The notes under the pieces are model-generated. The model made no database searches. It was not told the DNA's origin and worked only from the letters and a program-made list of their open reading frames with translations. From NCBI RefSeq assembly GCF_036541405.1, contig NZ_JAZHFS010000016.1, positions 50,794-114,793 of the forward strand: a DNA stretch of 64,000 nt, in the 5' to 3' direction. Positions 27,968-35,869 of this stretch are shown in pieces; the stretch's first letter is position 1, and each line of letters begins with the position of its first letter. A program made the position numbers and the translations under genes. The stretch is from Clostridium_AD frigoriphilum (GTDB taxonomy: Bacteria; Bacillota; Clostridia; Clostridiales; Clostridiaceae).

Positions 27968-28567
27968 TTACTTTACCTGATTAATATCAATATCTGGTTG
28001 CAAATTTTCTTTGTTAAACTCTTCTAAAGAAGGCATTTCATTTAGGTTAAGAAAATTAAAATGTTTAAGAAATTCATCTGTGGTTACATATATGATTGGT
28101 CTTCCCGGAACATTTTTTCGTCCACTTTCTTTAATTAATTTTTTTTCTGATAAGGTGTAAATTGCTCTATCACTCTTAACTCCTCTTATATCCTCAACCT
28201 CCACTCTCGTCATTGGCTGCTTATAAGCAATTATGGCTAACGTTTCAAGTGAAGCTTGAGATAAAGATTGCCTGACATTTATCTTTAATAACTTTTGGAC
28301 ATATTCACTATTACATGGTTTTGTAACAAGTTGATATTCATCATTAGTTTCTATAATTCTAATGCCTCTCTGCTCATGCTGATATTTTACTTTTAATTCA
28401 TTTATTAACTTCATTGTAAATTCAATACTACACTCTAAAATATTTGCAATTTCTGTTAGTTTTAATGATTCTCCCGCAACAAATAGCAACGATTCAATAA
28501 TAGAATAATATATGTTATTAGTAGAAATATTCTTACTTGCTAATTGTTTAATACTAAATTCATTCAT
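27968..28567 (-). CDS. scpB: segregation and condensation protein ScpB
   Basis: Winged-helix kleisin-interacting subunit of the SMC-ScpAB complex that organises the chromosome. The 199 residues include ETLAIIAYKQPMTRVEVEDI RG-type pattern with YKQP, the ScpB core. It follows scpA after one base and both probably share translation. The C-terminal tail is hydrophilic as usual. Confidence 0.94.
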   Translation of the reverse strand: MNEFSIKQLASKNISTNNIYYSIIESLLFVAGESLKLTEIANILECSIEFTMKLINELKVKYQHEQRGIRIIETNDEYQLVTKPCNSEYVQKLLKINVRQSLSQASLETLAIIAYKQPMTRVEVEDIRGVKSDRAIYTLSEKKLIKESGRKNVPGRPIIYVTTDEFLKHFNFLNLNEMPSLEEFNKENLQPDIDINQVK

Positions 28568-28568
28568 A

Positions 28569-29309
28569 TTAATTTACCCTTTCTAAATATATAGCTTTAA
28601 AATTGCTTTCTTGAAATACTCGTACACTCCTAATCTTAATTAACTCAAGTAATGCTAAGAACATAACAATAACTTCTATTTTAGATGAATAACCATAGAT
28701 TAAGTTTGTAAAGTGGATTTTTCCAAACTGATTTAGTTTTTGTTTCAATTCCTCCATTTTATCTTCTATTTTATATTCATCTATCAATATTTCTTTATTT
28801 ACAATAATATCTGTATTCATCTTATTTTTATATTTTTCCATTAGACTATTATATAAATTATGCAAATCAAAAATTGTAATATTCTTTAGAAAATCTACTT
28901 CTTTAGCATTCTGATTATCTTCCTCAATTATTTCAGGTTTTTTACTAATCATTATACCTGTCTCTTGCTCCATAACCTTCAAGTTTTCAGCTATAACTTT
29001 ATATTTTCTATACTCCACCAGTTTGTCCATTAATTCCTTTTCCACATCATATTCATCCTCAGTACTAACGTCTTCTTTATTTTTTGGCAACAAATATTTT
29101 GATTTAATTTCAATTAAAGTTGCAGCTATAACAATAAATTCTGATGTCATTTCTAAATCCATTTCTCTCATACTCCTAAGATACTCCAAATATTGATTCG
29201 TAATTTCAACAATGTTAATATCATAAATATTCATCTTATTTTTCTTTATAAGATGCAACAATAAGTCAAACGGGCCTTCAAAATTAGTTACTTTTATACT
29301 TACTGGCAT
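28569..29309 (-). CDS. scpA: segregation and condensation protein ScpA
   Basis: Kleisin subunit bridging SMC heads. FEGPFDLLLHLIKKNKM near the N terminus and a C-terminal winged-helix segment (ALLELIKIRSVRVFQ) are diagnostic. The ATG at 29309 lies seven bases after GGAGAG, so it is preferred to the GTG at 29315. Confidence 0.94.
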   Translation of the reverse strand: MPVSIKVTNFEGPFDLLLHLIKKNKMNIYDINIVEITNQYLEYLRSMREMDLEMTSEFIVIAATLIEIKSKYLLPKNKEDVSTEDEYDVEKELMDKLVEYRKYKVIAENLKVMEQETGIMISKKPEIIEEDNQNAKEVDFLKNITIFDLHNLYNSLMEKYKNKMNTDIIVNKEILIDEYKIEDKMEELKQKLNQFGKIHFTNLIYGYSSKIEVIVMFLALLELIKIRSVRVFQESNFKAIYLERVN

Positions 29310-29427
29310 GTACACTCTCTCCTATATAAACAAATAATTATAAAGAAATATTTATTTTACTTTAATTTCTTTATATCAAGTTTAATTTAAGTATAATATT
29401 AAAACATATAAAATGATACATTTTATA

Positions 29428-29472
29428 AAAAATAACCCCTAAGCAAGTATTTGTTTGCTCAGAAGTTATTTT
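29428..29472 (-). terminator. terminator of the second carboxypeptidase gene
   Basis: On the minus strand AAAATAAC...AGCAA pairs with TTGCT...GTTATTTTTT with one small internal loop, followed by a T-run. It lies just after the stop codon at 29497. Confidence 0.65.
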
Positions 29473-29496
29473 ACTTATCTTTAAAATATATGGTAA

Positions 29497-30672
29497 TTAA
29501 ATTGCTTTATCAAATAATTCTGTAAAATTATTTATAATGTTATCCCATACCCTAGATTTTTTAATATCTCTATCACTATAGATATTAATTTTGCCACATA
29601 GTTTGTTATCAACATATATTTCACAAGATCCAATAGCTACATTCTTTTTATAATCTTTTACCCCTTGTTTTAGAACAAATTTTTTAGTTATTATATTCTT
29701 ATTACCTCTCTCAAGCGTTACAAGAAAATCTTCTTGTGCTTTAGCGATTAGAAACTTGTCACCCTTTTTATTTAAAATTATTTTTTCTAAATTTTGATCC
29801 TTCACTATTACCTTTTTAGTCTCAAATTTAGAGAAACCATAATTCATTAACATACTTGCATCGCTATTTCTTATCTTAAAAGTTGGTGCACCCATAATTA
29901 TTGCAAGCATTCTAACATTACTTTGTTTTGCAGTAGCTGATATACAATATTTCGCTTCATTTGTAAATCCAGTCTTAAGTCCATCACATCCATTAAAAAA
30001 TCTAACAAGCTTATTATGGTTTACAAGACCTATAGGTGCTTTCCTCCCCTCAGAAATAGTTTCCATGTATGTTGATGAATATTTTAATATTTTAGGATGT
30101 TTTAATAATTCTCTAGACATAATTGAAATATCATATGCCGTTGTAATATGTCCATCTGCACTTAAACCAGTGCAGTTTTTAAAACTAGTATCTTTCATGT
30201 CCAAACTTTTAGCTTTTGCATTCATCATATTAACAAAAGCCCCTTCACTACCTGCTAAGTACTCTGCCATTGCAACTGCTGCATCATTCCCTGATGCAAT
30301 AGCAATTCCTTTTAAAATTTCTTCTACTGTTCTAACTTCACCAGTATCAAGTATCATACTACTTCCACCCATTTTTTTTGAGTTTTCACTTACAGTTATC
30401 TTATCGGTTAATTTGATTTTACCAGAGTCTACTGCCTCCATAGCAAGTAACATAGTCATTATTTTAGTTACCGAAGCTGGAGCAAATTCTTCATGAGAAT
30501 TTTTTTCATATATTATTTTACCACTAGTTGGTTCCATTAATAATGCTGACTTTGCCTGAACGACAATCCCTTTGTCATCTTTATTTTCTGCTTTAGCAGG
30601 CATGTTACAAAACTGCGTGGTAAAAATTAATGATAAAATTAAACATAATACATTTCTAAATCTTCTTTTCAT
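29497..30672 (-). CDS. serine-type D-Ala-D-Ala carboxypeptidase (PBP5 family, second copy)
   Basis: Peptidoglycan carboxypeptidase paralogous to the gene 3 kb away. The ATG at 30672 is six bases after AGGAGG; the ORF's first ATG overlaps that site. A signal peptide (about 1-28, ends AKA) precedes SVTK (67-70), SGN (127-129) and KTG (233-235). The C-terminal domain and an amphipathic end are as in PBP5. DacB (spore cortex) or DacF identity cannot be separated here. Confidence 0.88.
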   Translation of the reverse strand: MKRRFRNVLCLILSLIFTTQFCNMPAKAENKDDKGIVVQAKSALLMEPTSGKIIYEKNSHEEFAPASVTKIMTMLLAMEAVDSGKIKLTDKITVSENSKKMGGSSMILDTGEVRTVEEILKGIAIASGNDAAVAMAEYLAGSEGAFVNMMNAKAKSLDMKDTSFKNCTGLSADGHITTAYDISIMSRELLKHPKILKYSSTYMETISEGRKAPIGLVNHNKLVRFFNGCDGLKTGFTNEAKYCISATAKQSNVRMLAIIMGAPTFKIRNSDASMLMNYGFSKFETKKVIVKDQNLEKIILNKKGDKFLIAKAQEDFLVTLERGNKNIITKKFVLKQGVKDYKKNVAIGSCEIYVDNKLCGKINIYSDRDIKKSRVWDNIINNFTELFDKAI

Positions 30673-30822
30673 ATTTATCCTCCTCATAATCCTTTATGCT
30701 AAATGACAATTCTTAAAAGCCATCTGCACTACTTAAAATTCATAACATTATTTTTACCAAAACATATTGATATTATCACTATTTATCTATAATAATTAAA
30801 AAATTTATTTTATCCATAGAAC

Positions 30823-30868
30823 AAAAATAAGAATTCGTCTTTGTTTATAAAGACGAATTCTTATTTTT
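30823..30868 (-). terminator. terminator of the xerD-like gene
   Basis: A perfect 20-base-pair stem with a six-base loop, ending in TTATTTTT on either strand, just after the xerD-like stop codon at 30931. Confidence 0.8.
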
Positions 30869-30930
30869 CTCTGTTCACTTTATTATATGAAAACTAATTA
30901 ATTTATTGAAGTTATTTTCTGAATCAATAT

Positions 30931-31809
30931 CTATGCTCTAGGAAAAGTGTTCTTGTAGATCTCTGATATTTTATTTTTCTTAACTACTGTTGAATAAATT
31001 TGAGTTGTGGACATACTATTATGTCCAAGCAGCTCCTGAACTGCACTTATACCTGCACCATTTTGTAATAAGTGTACAGCAAATGAATTTCTTATTGTAT
31101 AAGAATTTATTGTCTTTTTTATACCAGTGGTCTTAGCATATTCTTTAATAATTTTCCAAAAACCTTGCCTTGTCATTTTCTCACTTTTTGTATTTAAAAA
31201 AAGTAAATTTAAGTTATTTAAGTTTATTTTATATCTAATCTTTAAATATTCTGACATACAGCTAATCGCATGTCTACCTATTGGAATTATTCTTTCATTT
31301 TTTCTGCCATTATTACATGTTATGTATAACGAATCTAAATTAATATCATATACAGTTAAACTTAAAAGTTCTGAGACCTTCATGCCTGTTGCATACATTA
31401 ATTCTAACATTGCTTTATCTCTACATCCTTTAATTGTTAATTGCTCTGGTTGATTTAATAATTCATCTATCTCCTCAATTGATAAAATCTGAGGTATATT
31501 CCGTTTGATTTTTGGGAGAGAAAAATAAGCTGTTGGATCATTTTGGGCAAGATTGCTTTTAATAAGATATTTATAGTAATTTCTAATAGAAACAATACTT
31601 CTTGCTATTGAACTATTCGCTTTGCCTTCTTTTTTTAGATACTCAGAATAAGCCATTATTGTTATGTTATCAACCGTTTCCTGGGTTTCATTTTTATTCT
31701 CTGTAAATTCAATGAATCGTTTTACATCTCTCGTGTAGGCGTCAATAGTATTTCTCGTCAACTTATTATTTTGTAATTTTTTTATATAAATTGTCAATAA
31801 ATCATTCAT
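30931..31809 (-). CDS. xerD: XerD-like tyrosine recombinase with altered catalytic residues
   Basis: The 292-residue length, N-terminal SAM-like core-binding domain and C-terminal catalytic domain match XerD, as does its place beside spoIIM. Aligned by motif to E. coli XerD, the first catalytic Arg (R148) is Lys144 (TGMKVSEL) and the His of HxxR (H244) is Tyr237, with Asn241 instead of the following His (YTIRN). Arg240, His263 (LGH) and nucleophile Tyr272 remain. It may be slow, specialised or structural. No dif-like site was identified. Confidence 0.82.
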   Translation of the reverse strand: MNDLLTIYIKKLQNNKLTRNTIDAYTRDVKRFIEFTENKNETQETVDNITIMAYSEYLKKEGKANSSIARSIVSIRNYYKYLIKSNLAQNDPTAYFSLPKIKRNIPQILSIEEIDELLNQPEQLTIKGCRDKAMLELMYATGMKVSELLSLTVYDINLDSLYITCNNGRKNERIIPIGRHAISCMSEYLKIRYKINLNNLNLLFLNTKSEKMTRQGFWKIIKEYAKTTGIKKTINSYTIRNSFAVHLLQNGAGISAVQELLGHNSMSTTQIYSTVVKKNKISEIYKNTFPRA

Positions 31810-31853
31810 AATTTCTCTCCTATATTATAGGGAATGTTAATATTTTACATGCA

Positions 31854-32081
31854 TTAGACTCTAAAAAACAAATAAAATGTAAGAACATAATTATAAACTA
31901 ATTTATAATTATTATCAACTAATTTGTAAACCATAACACTGTTTATATATCTATTTGGGTTATTAATTAATCTTGAAAGTGAATAATCTACAAACTGGGG
32001 GAGAAAAATACCCATTACTATTAAAATAATAAAACATTTAATTGATAACGTAACAAAATGGAATAAATACCTATCCTTCAT
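31854..32081 (-). CDS. small membrane protein between spoIIM and xerD
   Basis: The 75 residues have one clear membrane helix (about 8-30, ending FLPQFVDYSL) and a hydrophobic C terminus. It overlaps the end of spoIIM by four bases. The Bacillus counterpart at this position is YqzK (DUF4227), but sequence similarity is not evident, so only position suggests equivalence. Confidence 0.6.
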   Translation of the reverse strand: MKDRYLFHFVTLSIKCFIILIVMGIFLPQFVDYSLSRLINNPNRYINSVMVYKLVDNNYKLVYNYVLTFYLFFRV

Positions 32082-32728
32082 TTGCTTAGACTTCCCAAAT
32101 TATTAATAAGATTTTTAACAAAATAAGGTGCAATATATGATTCTATAATTATCCCTATAAACAAGAAACCCATTATTACAATAAATATTACGCTATAATA
32201 TATTATTCTACTAGATATACTACTTGTCCATTGTTTATTGAACTTGTTTCTTAATAACATTATAGAAAATTCCATTGATATCACCGATGCAAAAATAATG
32301 CATGGAATATAAATTAAATTTTGAGGTAATACCCCTAGTATTGCAATACCAATACCACTCTTTCCTAGCCCACTAATCATAAAACTAAAAGTGAAACCAA
32401 CTGTAAATCCTTTTAACAAATCAATAATCACAATAATTGGTAAACCCACAATAGTTAACCCTAAAAACCATAGAAAAATAATTACTGGTAAATTGTTTTT
32501 TATTGATTGAAAAAATATTAATTTATAACTAATCCCACTTGTGTTTGAAGGATCAATAAAATTAATTAAATAATTCACTAAATCCTTGTGTTCAAATTCA
32601 CCCATATATTTCACACTATAAATCCCTAAAATTATACCTGTGAATACACACAAGATACTTATAATATATAACCAATAATTTTCTTGTATATGTTTATTTA
32701 CATTGCTTATTAATGCGTTAGATGACAT
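32078..32728 (-). CDS. spoIIM: stage II sporulation protein M
   Basis: Polytopic membrane protein of about 216 residues, part of the SpoIIDMP complex that degrades septal peptidoglycan during engulfment. GEFEHKDLVNYLINF and the repeated hydrophobic helices (LPVIIFLWFLGLTIVGLPIIV, YIPCIIFASVISMEF) fit the SpoIIM family. The ATG at 32728 lies seven bases after GGGGG. A sigma-E promoter could not be convincingly assigned. Confidence 0.88.
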   Translation of the reverse strand: MSSNALISNVNKHIQENYWLYIISILCVFTGIILGIYSVKYMGEFEHKDLVNYLINFIDPSNTSGISYKLIFFQSIKNNLPVIIFLWFLGLTIVGLPIIVIIDLLKGFTVGFTFSFMISGLGKSGIGIAILGVLPQNLIYIPCIIFASVISMEFSIMLLRNKFNKQWTSSISSRIIYYSVIFIVIMGFLFIGIIIESYIAPYFVKNLINNLGSLSK

Positions 32729-32984
32729 AATTTTTCCCCCTTTGTTAATCATTATATTTTTTATAGCTACTCATAATATGTTATTAAAATCCACTCACGT
32801 TATATTCATGCTAGGTTTCACCTTATTTAAGATAAAATTGAACATAAATAATTACAATATCTTAATTAATATTTATGATAACAAAGGAGTTTATATGCAT
32901 ATTTAGTTTAACATTACTAACCACATTACAATTTTATTTAATTCACCTCTTCTCTATAAATTTCACTATAAAAAAGAAAGTGCC
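32729..32984. other. 256-base AT-rich intergenic segment upstream of spoIIM
   Basis: Contains the spoIIM leader on the minus strand. An ORF of 61 codons on the plus strand (32875-33060) lacks a ribosome-binding site and merges into the next transcription unit, so it is not called. A short AAAGGAG-ATG with three codons near 32884 is also discounted. Nothing else was recognised. Confidence 0.4.
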
Positions 32985-33013
32985 TTTACAAATTACATAT
33001 TTTGTGTTACAAT
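32985..33013 (+). promoter_or_regulatory. sigma-A promoter of an unannotated small transcription unit
   Basis: TTTACA (32985-32990), exactly 17 bases, TACAAT (33008-33013). The predicted start site (about 33020) falls right at a near-perfect Shine-Dalgarno sequence GAGGTGAT (33023-33030). Confidence 0.6.
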
Positions 33014-33035
33014 ATTTGTATAGAGGTGATTCAAT

Positions 33036-33179
33036 ATCAATATCAATACTAAAAAAATAGAAAAACTACCAAATAAAAAATTAACTACTAAACTTAATTC
33101 TAAGGAAGATTCAATTTCTAATGATAATTTAATTTACGACTCTTTTGAAGAATATCTTAATAACTATAATTCTAATTAA
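33036..33179 (+). CDS. candidate 47-residue small protein with non-AUG start
   Basis: An open frame of 47 codons ending at TAA 33177-33179 lies between a promoter with ribosome-binding site and a strong terminator. No ATG, GTG or TTG is in frame after the upstream stop at 33027. The best-placed codon is ATC 33036, six bases after GAGGTGAT. The product is hydrophilic, lysine-rich at first and acidic/Asn-rich later (ends EEYLNNYNSN). It lacks the SQELD motif of Spo0E-like phosphatases. It could instead be a non-coding RNA. Confidence 0.4.
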   Translation: MNINTKKIEKLPNKKLTTKLNSKEDSISNDNLIYDSFEEYLNNYNSN

Positions 33180-33184
33180 CATTA

Positions 33185-33221
33185 AGGATGTAAGCTTTTG
33201 CTTACATCCTATTATTTTTCT
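33185..33221 (+). terminator. terminator of the small transcription unit
   Basis: AGGATGTAAGC and GCTTACATCCT form an 11-base-pair stem with a four-T loop, followed by a T-rich run. It is six bases past the small ORF's stop codon. Confidence 0.8.
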
Positions 33222-33246
33222 TAATCTTCTCTTTTACATAAAATAA

Positions 33247-33271
33247 AAGAGCATCCATTAAAGACACTCTT
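33247..33271 (-). terminator. candidate terminator of spo0A
   Basis: On the minus strand AAGAG and CTCTT flank a short loop with a two-base inner pairing, followed by TTATTTTATG. The hairpin is imperfect but sits 12 bases past the spo0A stop codon. Confidence 0.5.
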
Positions 33272-33282
33272 AATCTATCAAT

Positions 33283-34098
33283 TTAGCTAACTCTATTTTG
33301 TAATCTTAGCTTATCAGCAACCATCGCTATAAATTCGCTATTAGTTGGTTTACCTTTAGCATTATGAACGGTATAACCAAATATTTTGTTTATGGTTTCA
33401 ACTTGACCACGTCCCCATGCTACTTCTATAGCATGTCTTATTGCTCTCTCTACCCTACTAGCAGTAGTATTAAACTTTTTAGCAATAGATGGGTATAATT
33501 CCTTTGTCACTGCAGATAAAAGTTCAATATCATTTACTACCATAGTAATTGCTTCTCTTAAATACATATACCCCTTAATATGGGCTGGCACTCCAATTTC
33601 ATGTATTATATTTGTTATTTCAGCTTCTAGGTCCATAGGTTCATTGCGGTTGATTTTCCTTGTTTCAGTTGTATCAATAAAAGAAATTGATTTTTTACTG
33701 TTATCACTAGAAATCGTATTGTTAAACATCTGCCTTATTCGTTTTGTGAAAACTTCCATATCAAAAGGTTTTACTACATAGTAATCTGCTCCGAGCGCTA
33801 TAGCCCTTTGTGTTATTTTATCTTGCCCCACTGCAGATAAAACTATTATTTTAGGTATTGGATTAAGATCCATACTGCCTAATCTTTCAAGTACCCCAAG
33901 ACCATCTAAATGTGGCATTATTATATCCAATACTACTAGATCAGGTTTTCTCTCTTTTATTAGCTTAAGAGCCTCTATTCCATCTTTTGCAATACCTGTA
34001 ACCATAATATCTCTTTGGCTTAGCAAATAATCATTTAAAATATTACAAAATTCTTTATTATCATCTGCAATAAGAACACTAATTCTTGGTTCTTCCAT
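33283..34098 (-). CDS. spo0A: sporulation master regulator Spo0A
   Basis: Response regulator that commits the cell to sporulation. The receiver domain has acidic pocket Asp12/Asp13, phosphoacceptor Asp58 (VVLDIIMPHLDG), Ser88 and Lys110 (VVKPF). The C-terminal DNA-binding domain contains the recognition-helix region SRVERAIRHAIEVAWGRGQ. The 271-residue length is standard. It has its own sigma-H promoter with an overlapping 0A box, so it is probably autoregulated. It lies downstream of spoIVB as in other spore formers. Confidence 0.97.
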   Translation of the reverse strand: MEEPRISVLIADDNKEFCNILNDYLLSQRDIMVTGIAKDGIEALKLIKERKPDLVVLDIIMPHLDGLGVLERLGSMDLNPIPKIIVLSAVGQDKITQRAIALGADYYVVKPFDMEVFTKRIRQMFNNTISSDNSKKSISFIDTTETRKINRNEPMDLEAEITNIIHEIGVPAHIKGYMYLREAITMVVNDIELLSAVTKELYPSIAKKFNTTASRVERAIRHAIEVAWGRGQVETINKIFGYTVHNAKGKPTNSEFIAMVADKLRLQNRVS

Positions 34099-34146
34099 AT
34101 TCTAACTCCCCTTTATAAATAAATTCCCATATCTTAACAAATATTA

Positions 34147-34173
34147 ATTCGACAAAAGAATTATAATTCCTTC
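34147..34173 (-). promoter_or_regulatory. sigma-H promoter of spo0A with overlapping 0A box
   Basis: On the minus strand GAAGGAATT (34165-34173) matches the -35 RnAGGAwWW, followed after 11 bases by GTCGAAT (34147-34153), matching RnnGAAT. The -10 element overlaps TGTCGAA (34148-34154 on the minus strand), a 0A box, so Spo0A binding here would affect its own promoter. Confidence 0.75.
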
Positions 34174-34180
34174 TTATATT

Positions 34181-34225
34181 AAAAAAAATATTACAAATAA
34201 ATGATAAATTATCATTTATTTGTAA
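34181..34225 (-). terminator. terminator of spoIVB
   Basis: TTACAAATAAATGATA and its complement (34191-34225) form a 16-base-pair stem, followed on the minus strand by TATTTTTTTT. It lies between spoIVB and the spo0A promoter. Confidence 0.8.
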
Positions 34226-34296
34226 TGTATAGGATAACATATGCTACTCTATATCTCATTATATCTATTTTACCTCTTTTTTTTAGATAATGCTAG

Positions 34297-35520
34297 TTAT
34301 TTTGATAAAATGCCTGCATCTTTTAACATCCATTCAATATATATACCATATCCAACGTCAGGTTTATTAATTAAAACATGAGTAACCGCTCCAACAATTT
34401 TATTGTTTTGAATTATTGGACTACCACTCATACCTTGCACTATGCCTCCGGTTTTTTCTAAAAGCCTAGGATCTGTAATTTTAATTATCATACTTTTTGA
34501 GCCTGGTATATCTTGTTGCAATAGCTTTTGAATTTCTATTTTAAATAATTCCGGCTCATTACCATTAATAGTAGTTAAAATTTGTGCTTCGCCTTCTTTT
34601 ATCTCATTTTTAAGACCTATTTTCATAGGTTTATTAAATTTATTGTTTATAAGACTTTTAGTTCCATTACCAAATATACCACATTCTGTATTGTTTATCA
34701 ATTGACCTTTTATTTTATTTTCATCTATAAAAAGCCCCCTTAACTCTCCCGGTGTTCCTTTCGTACCTTTCTTTATAGAAATTATATTAGATGATATTAT
34801 TACACCATTGTTAATACTTAATATTGTTCCAGTATCAGAATCTGTAATTGGGTGACCTAACGCTGCAAATTTGTTAGTTTTACTATCATATAATGTTAAC
34901 GTACCAACGCCCGCAGTAGAATCTCTTACCCATAACCCAATTTTTTGTTTACCATCTGTTGAATCAATAGTAGGTTTAACCTTTACATCAAAAATTTTGG
35001 AACCATTTCTACGTTGTATTTTAAGTGTAAGTTCCGGATTTTTTTCGCTATTAACAAATCGCCTTATATCCTCGGCATGATTTATAACAATATTATTTAT
35101 CTTTATTATACTATCTCCTATTTCTACACCGGCATTTGAAGCAGGACTTTGTTTTTTACCATTAGTACCATCGATATCAGATAAAGCCACCACTAGAACT
35201 CCTTTAGTATTTAGTTTAACACCAATTGGTTGACCTCCTGGATAAACCATTATATCTTGATTTTCTGTTACAAAAGTAGATTTTGCTTTTAACATTTTAT
35301 CTGTATCTTCTTTTGATTTTTTGTCTTTTTCAATTATATAATGATCTGAAAGAACATTATTTGTATTTACTTTTGCATTTATAGTGTTATTAAAATATAA
35401 AGTTTGTTTTGATTTGGCAAATGCAGAAACAGCTATACTTTGACTTTGGTAGCAAACACCTAAAGCAATTATTAGTATTGGTGTTATAAGTAAGCAAAAT
35501 ATATTCAATCTTTTTTTCAT
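34297..35520 (-). CDS. spoIVB: SpoIVB signalling serine protease
   Basis: Forespore-secreted S55 peptidase that triggers pro-sigma-K processing in Bacillus. The 407 residues include an N-terminal membrane anchor, a PDZ domain (about 100-180), ALGHPITD with the catalytic His and GMSGSPI with Ser367 (equivalent to Ser378 of the B. subtilis protein). It starts with a good ribosome-binding site GGAGATAAGCTT. A sigma-F/G promoter could not be confidently placed. Confidence 0.93.
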   Translation of the reverse strand: MKKRLNIFCLLITPILIIALGVCYQSQSIAVSAFAKSKQTLYFNNTINAKVNTNNVLSDHYIIEKDKKSKEDTDKMLKAKSTFVTENQDIMVYPGGQPIGVKLNTKGVLVVALSDIDGTNGKKQSPASNAGVEIGDSIIKINNIVINHAEDIRRFVNSEKNPELTLKIQRRNGSKIFDVKVKPTIDSTDGKQKIGLWVRDSTAGVGTLTLYDSKTNKFAALGHPITDSDTGTILSINNGVIISSNIISIKKGTKGTPGELRGLFIDENKIKGQLINNTECGIFGNGTKSLINNKFNKPMKIGLKNEIKEGEAQILTTINGNEPELFKIEIQKLLQQDIPGSKSMIIKITDPRLLEKTGGIVQGMSGSPIIQNNKIVGAVTHVLINKPDVGYGIYIEWMLKDAGILSK

Positions 35521-35869
35521 AAGCTTATCTCCTTTTCTCTAATAGTTATAAATTTAAGTTACCCTCACAATCTCCATATTATGCTATACTATTAATTCAA
35601 AAATAGTCAAAGACATAGATTCAAAACTAAATTATGATAAATTAAAAAAATTCTTCTGTATTTCAATTATTTTATAAAAAAAACAACATTGAACTATTTC
35701 ATTGAATTTTATTATAATATTACTCACATTTAAACTTTTATAAATTATTAAAATAAATCAGTTTATAATCCCAGTAACTTTAAAAGCGAAAAAAATAAAG
35801 TCATATTTAATGACTTTATTTTTCCCTTTTAAATAAATTTTTATTACTATATTCATATAAAAATCAAAA
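35521..35869. other. 349-base intergenic region between spoIVB and recN
   Basis: Holds the recN terminator at its right end and the spoIVB leader at its left. A TTGACT with TATAGC 16 bases later (minus strand, about 35585-35615) may be a weak promoter for spoIVB; the forespore sigma-G consensus was not matched. No small gene with a ribosome-binding site was found. Confidence 0.45.
35787..35823 (-). terminator. terminator of the dxs-tlyA-nadK-argR-recN operon
   Basis: AAATAAAGTCA pairs with TGACTTTATTT (11 base pairs, seven-base loop), followed on the minus strand by a run of T. It lies about 50 bases past the recN stop codon. Confidence 0.75.

Noticed and set aside
32740..32820. Sigma-E promoter for spoIIM
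   Set aside because: GAATATA is present but the -10 at the right distance matches only about half the consensus.
32875..33060. 61-codon frame on the plus strand near spoIIM
   Set aside because: No ribosome-binding site before its ATG, and it runs through a better-supported promoter and ribosome-binding site used by the small unit beside it.
35570..35640. Sigma-G promoter for spoIVB
   Set aside because: TGAAT and CATAATA elements occur but their spacing is far from the 17-18 bases needed.
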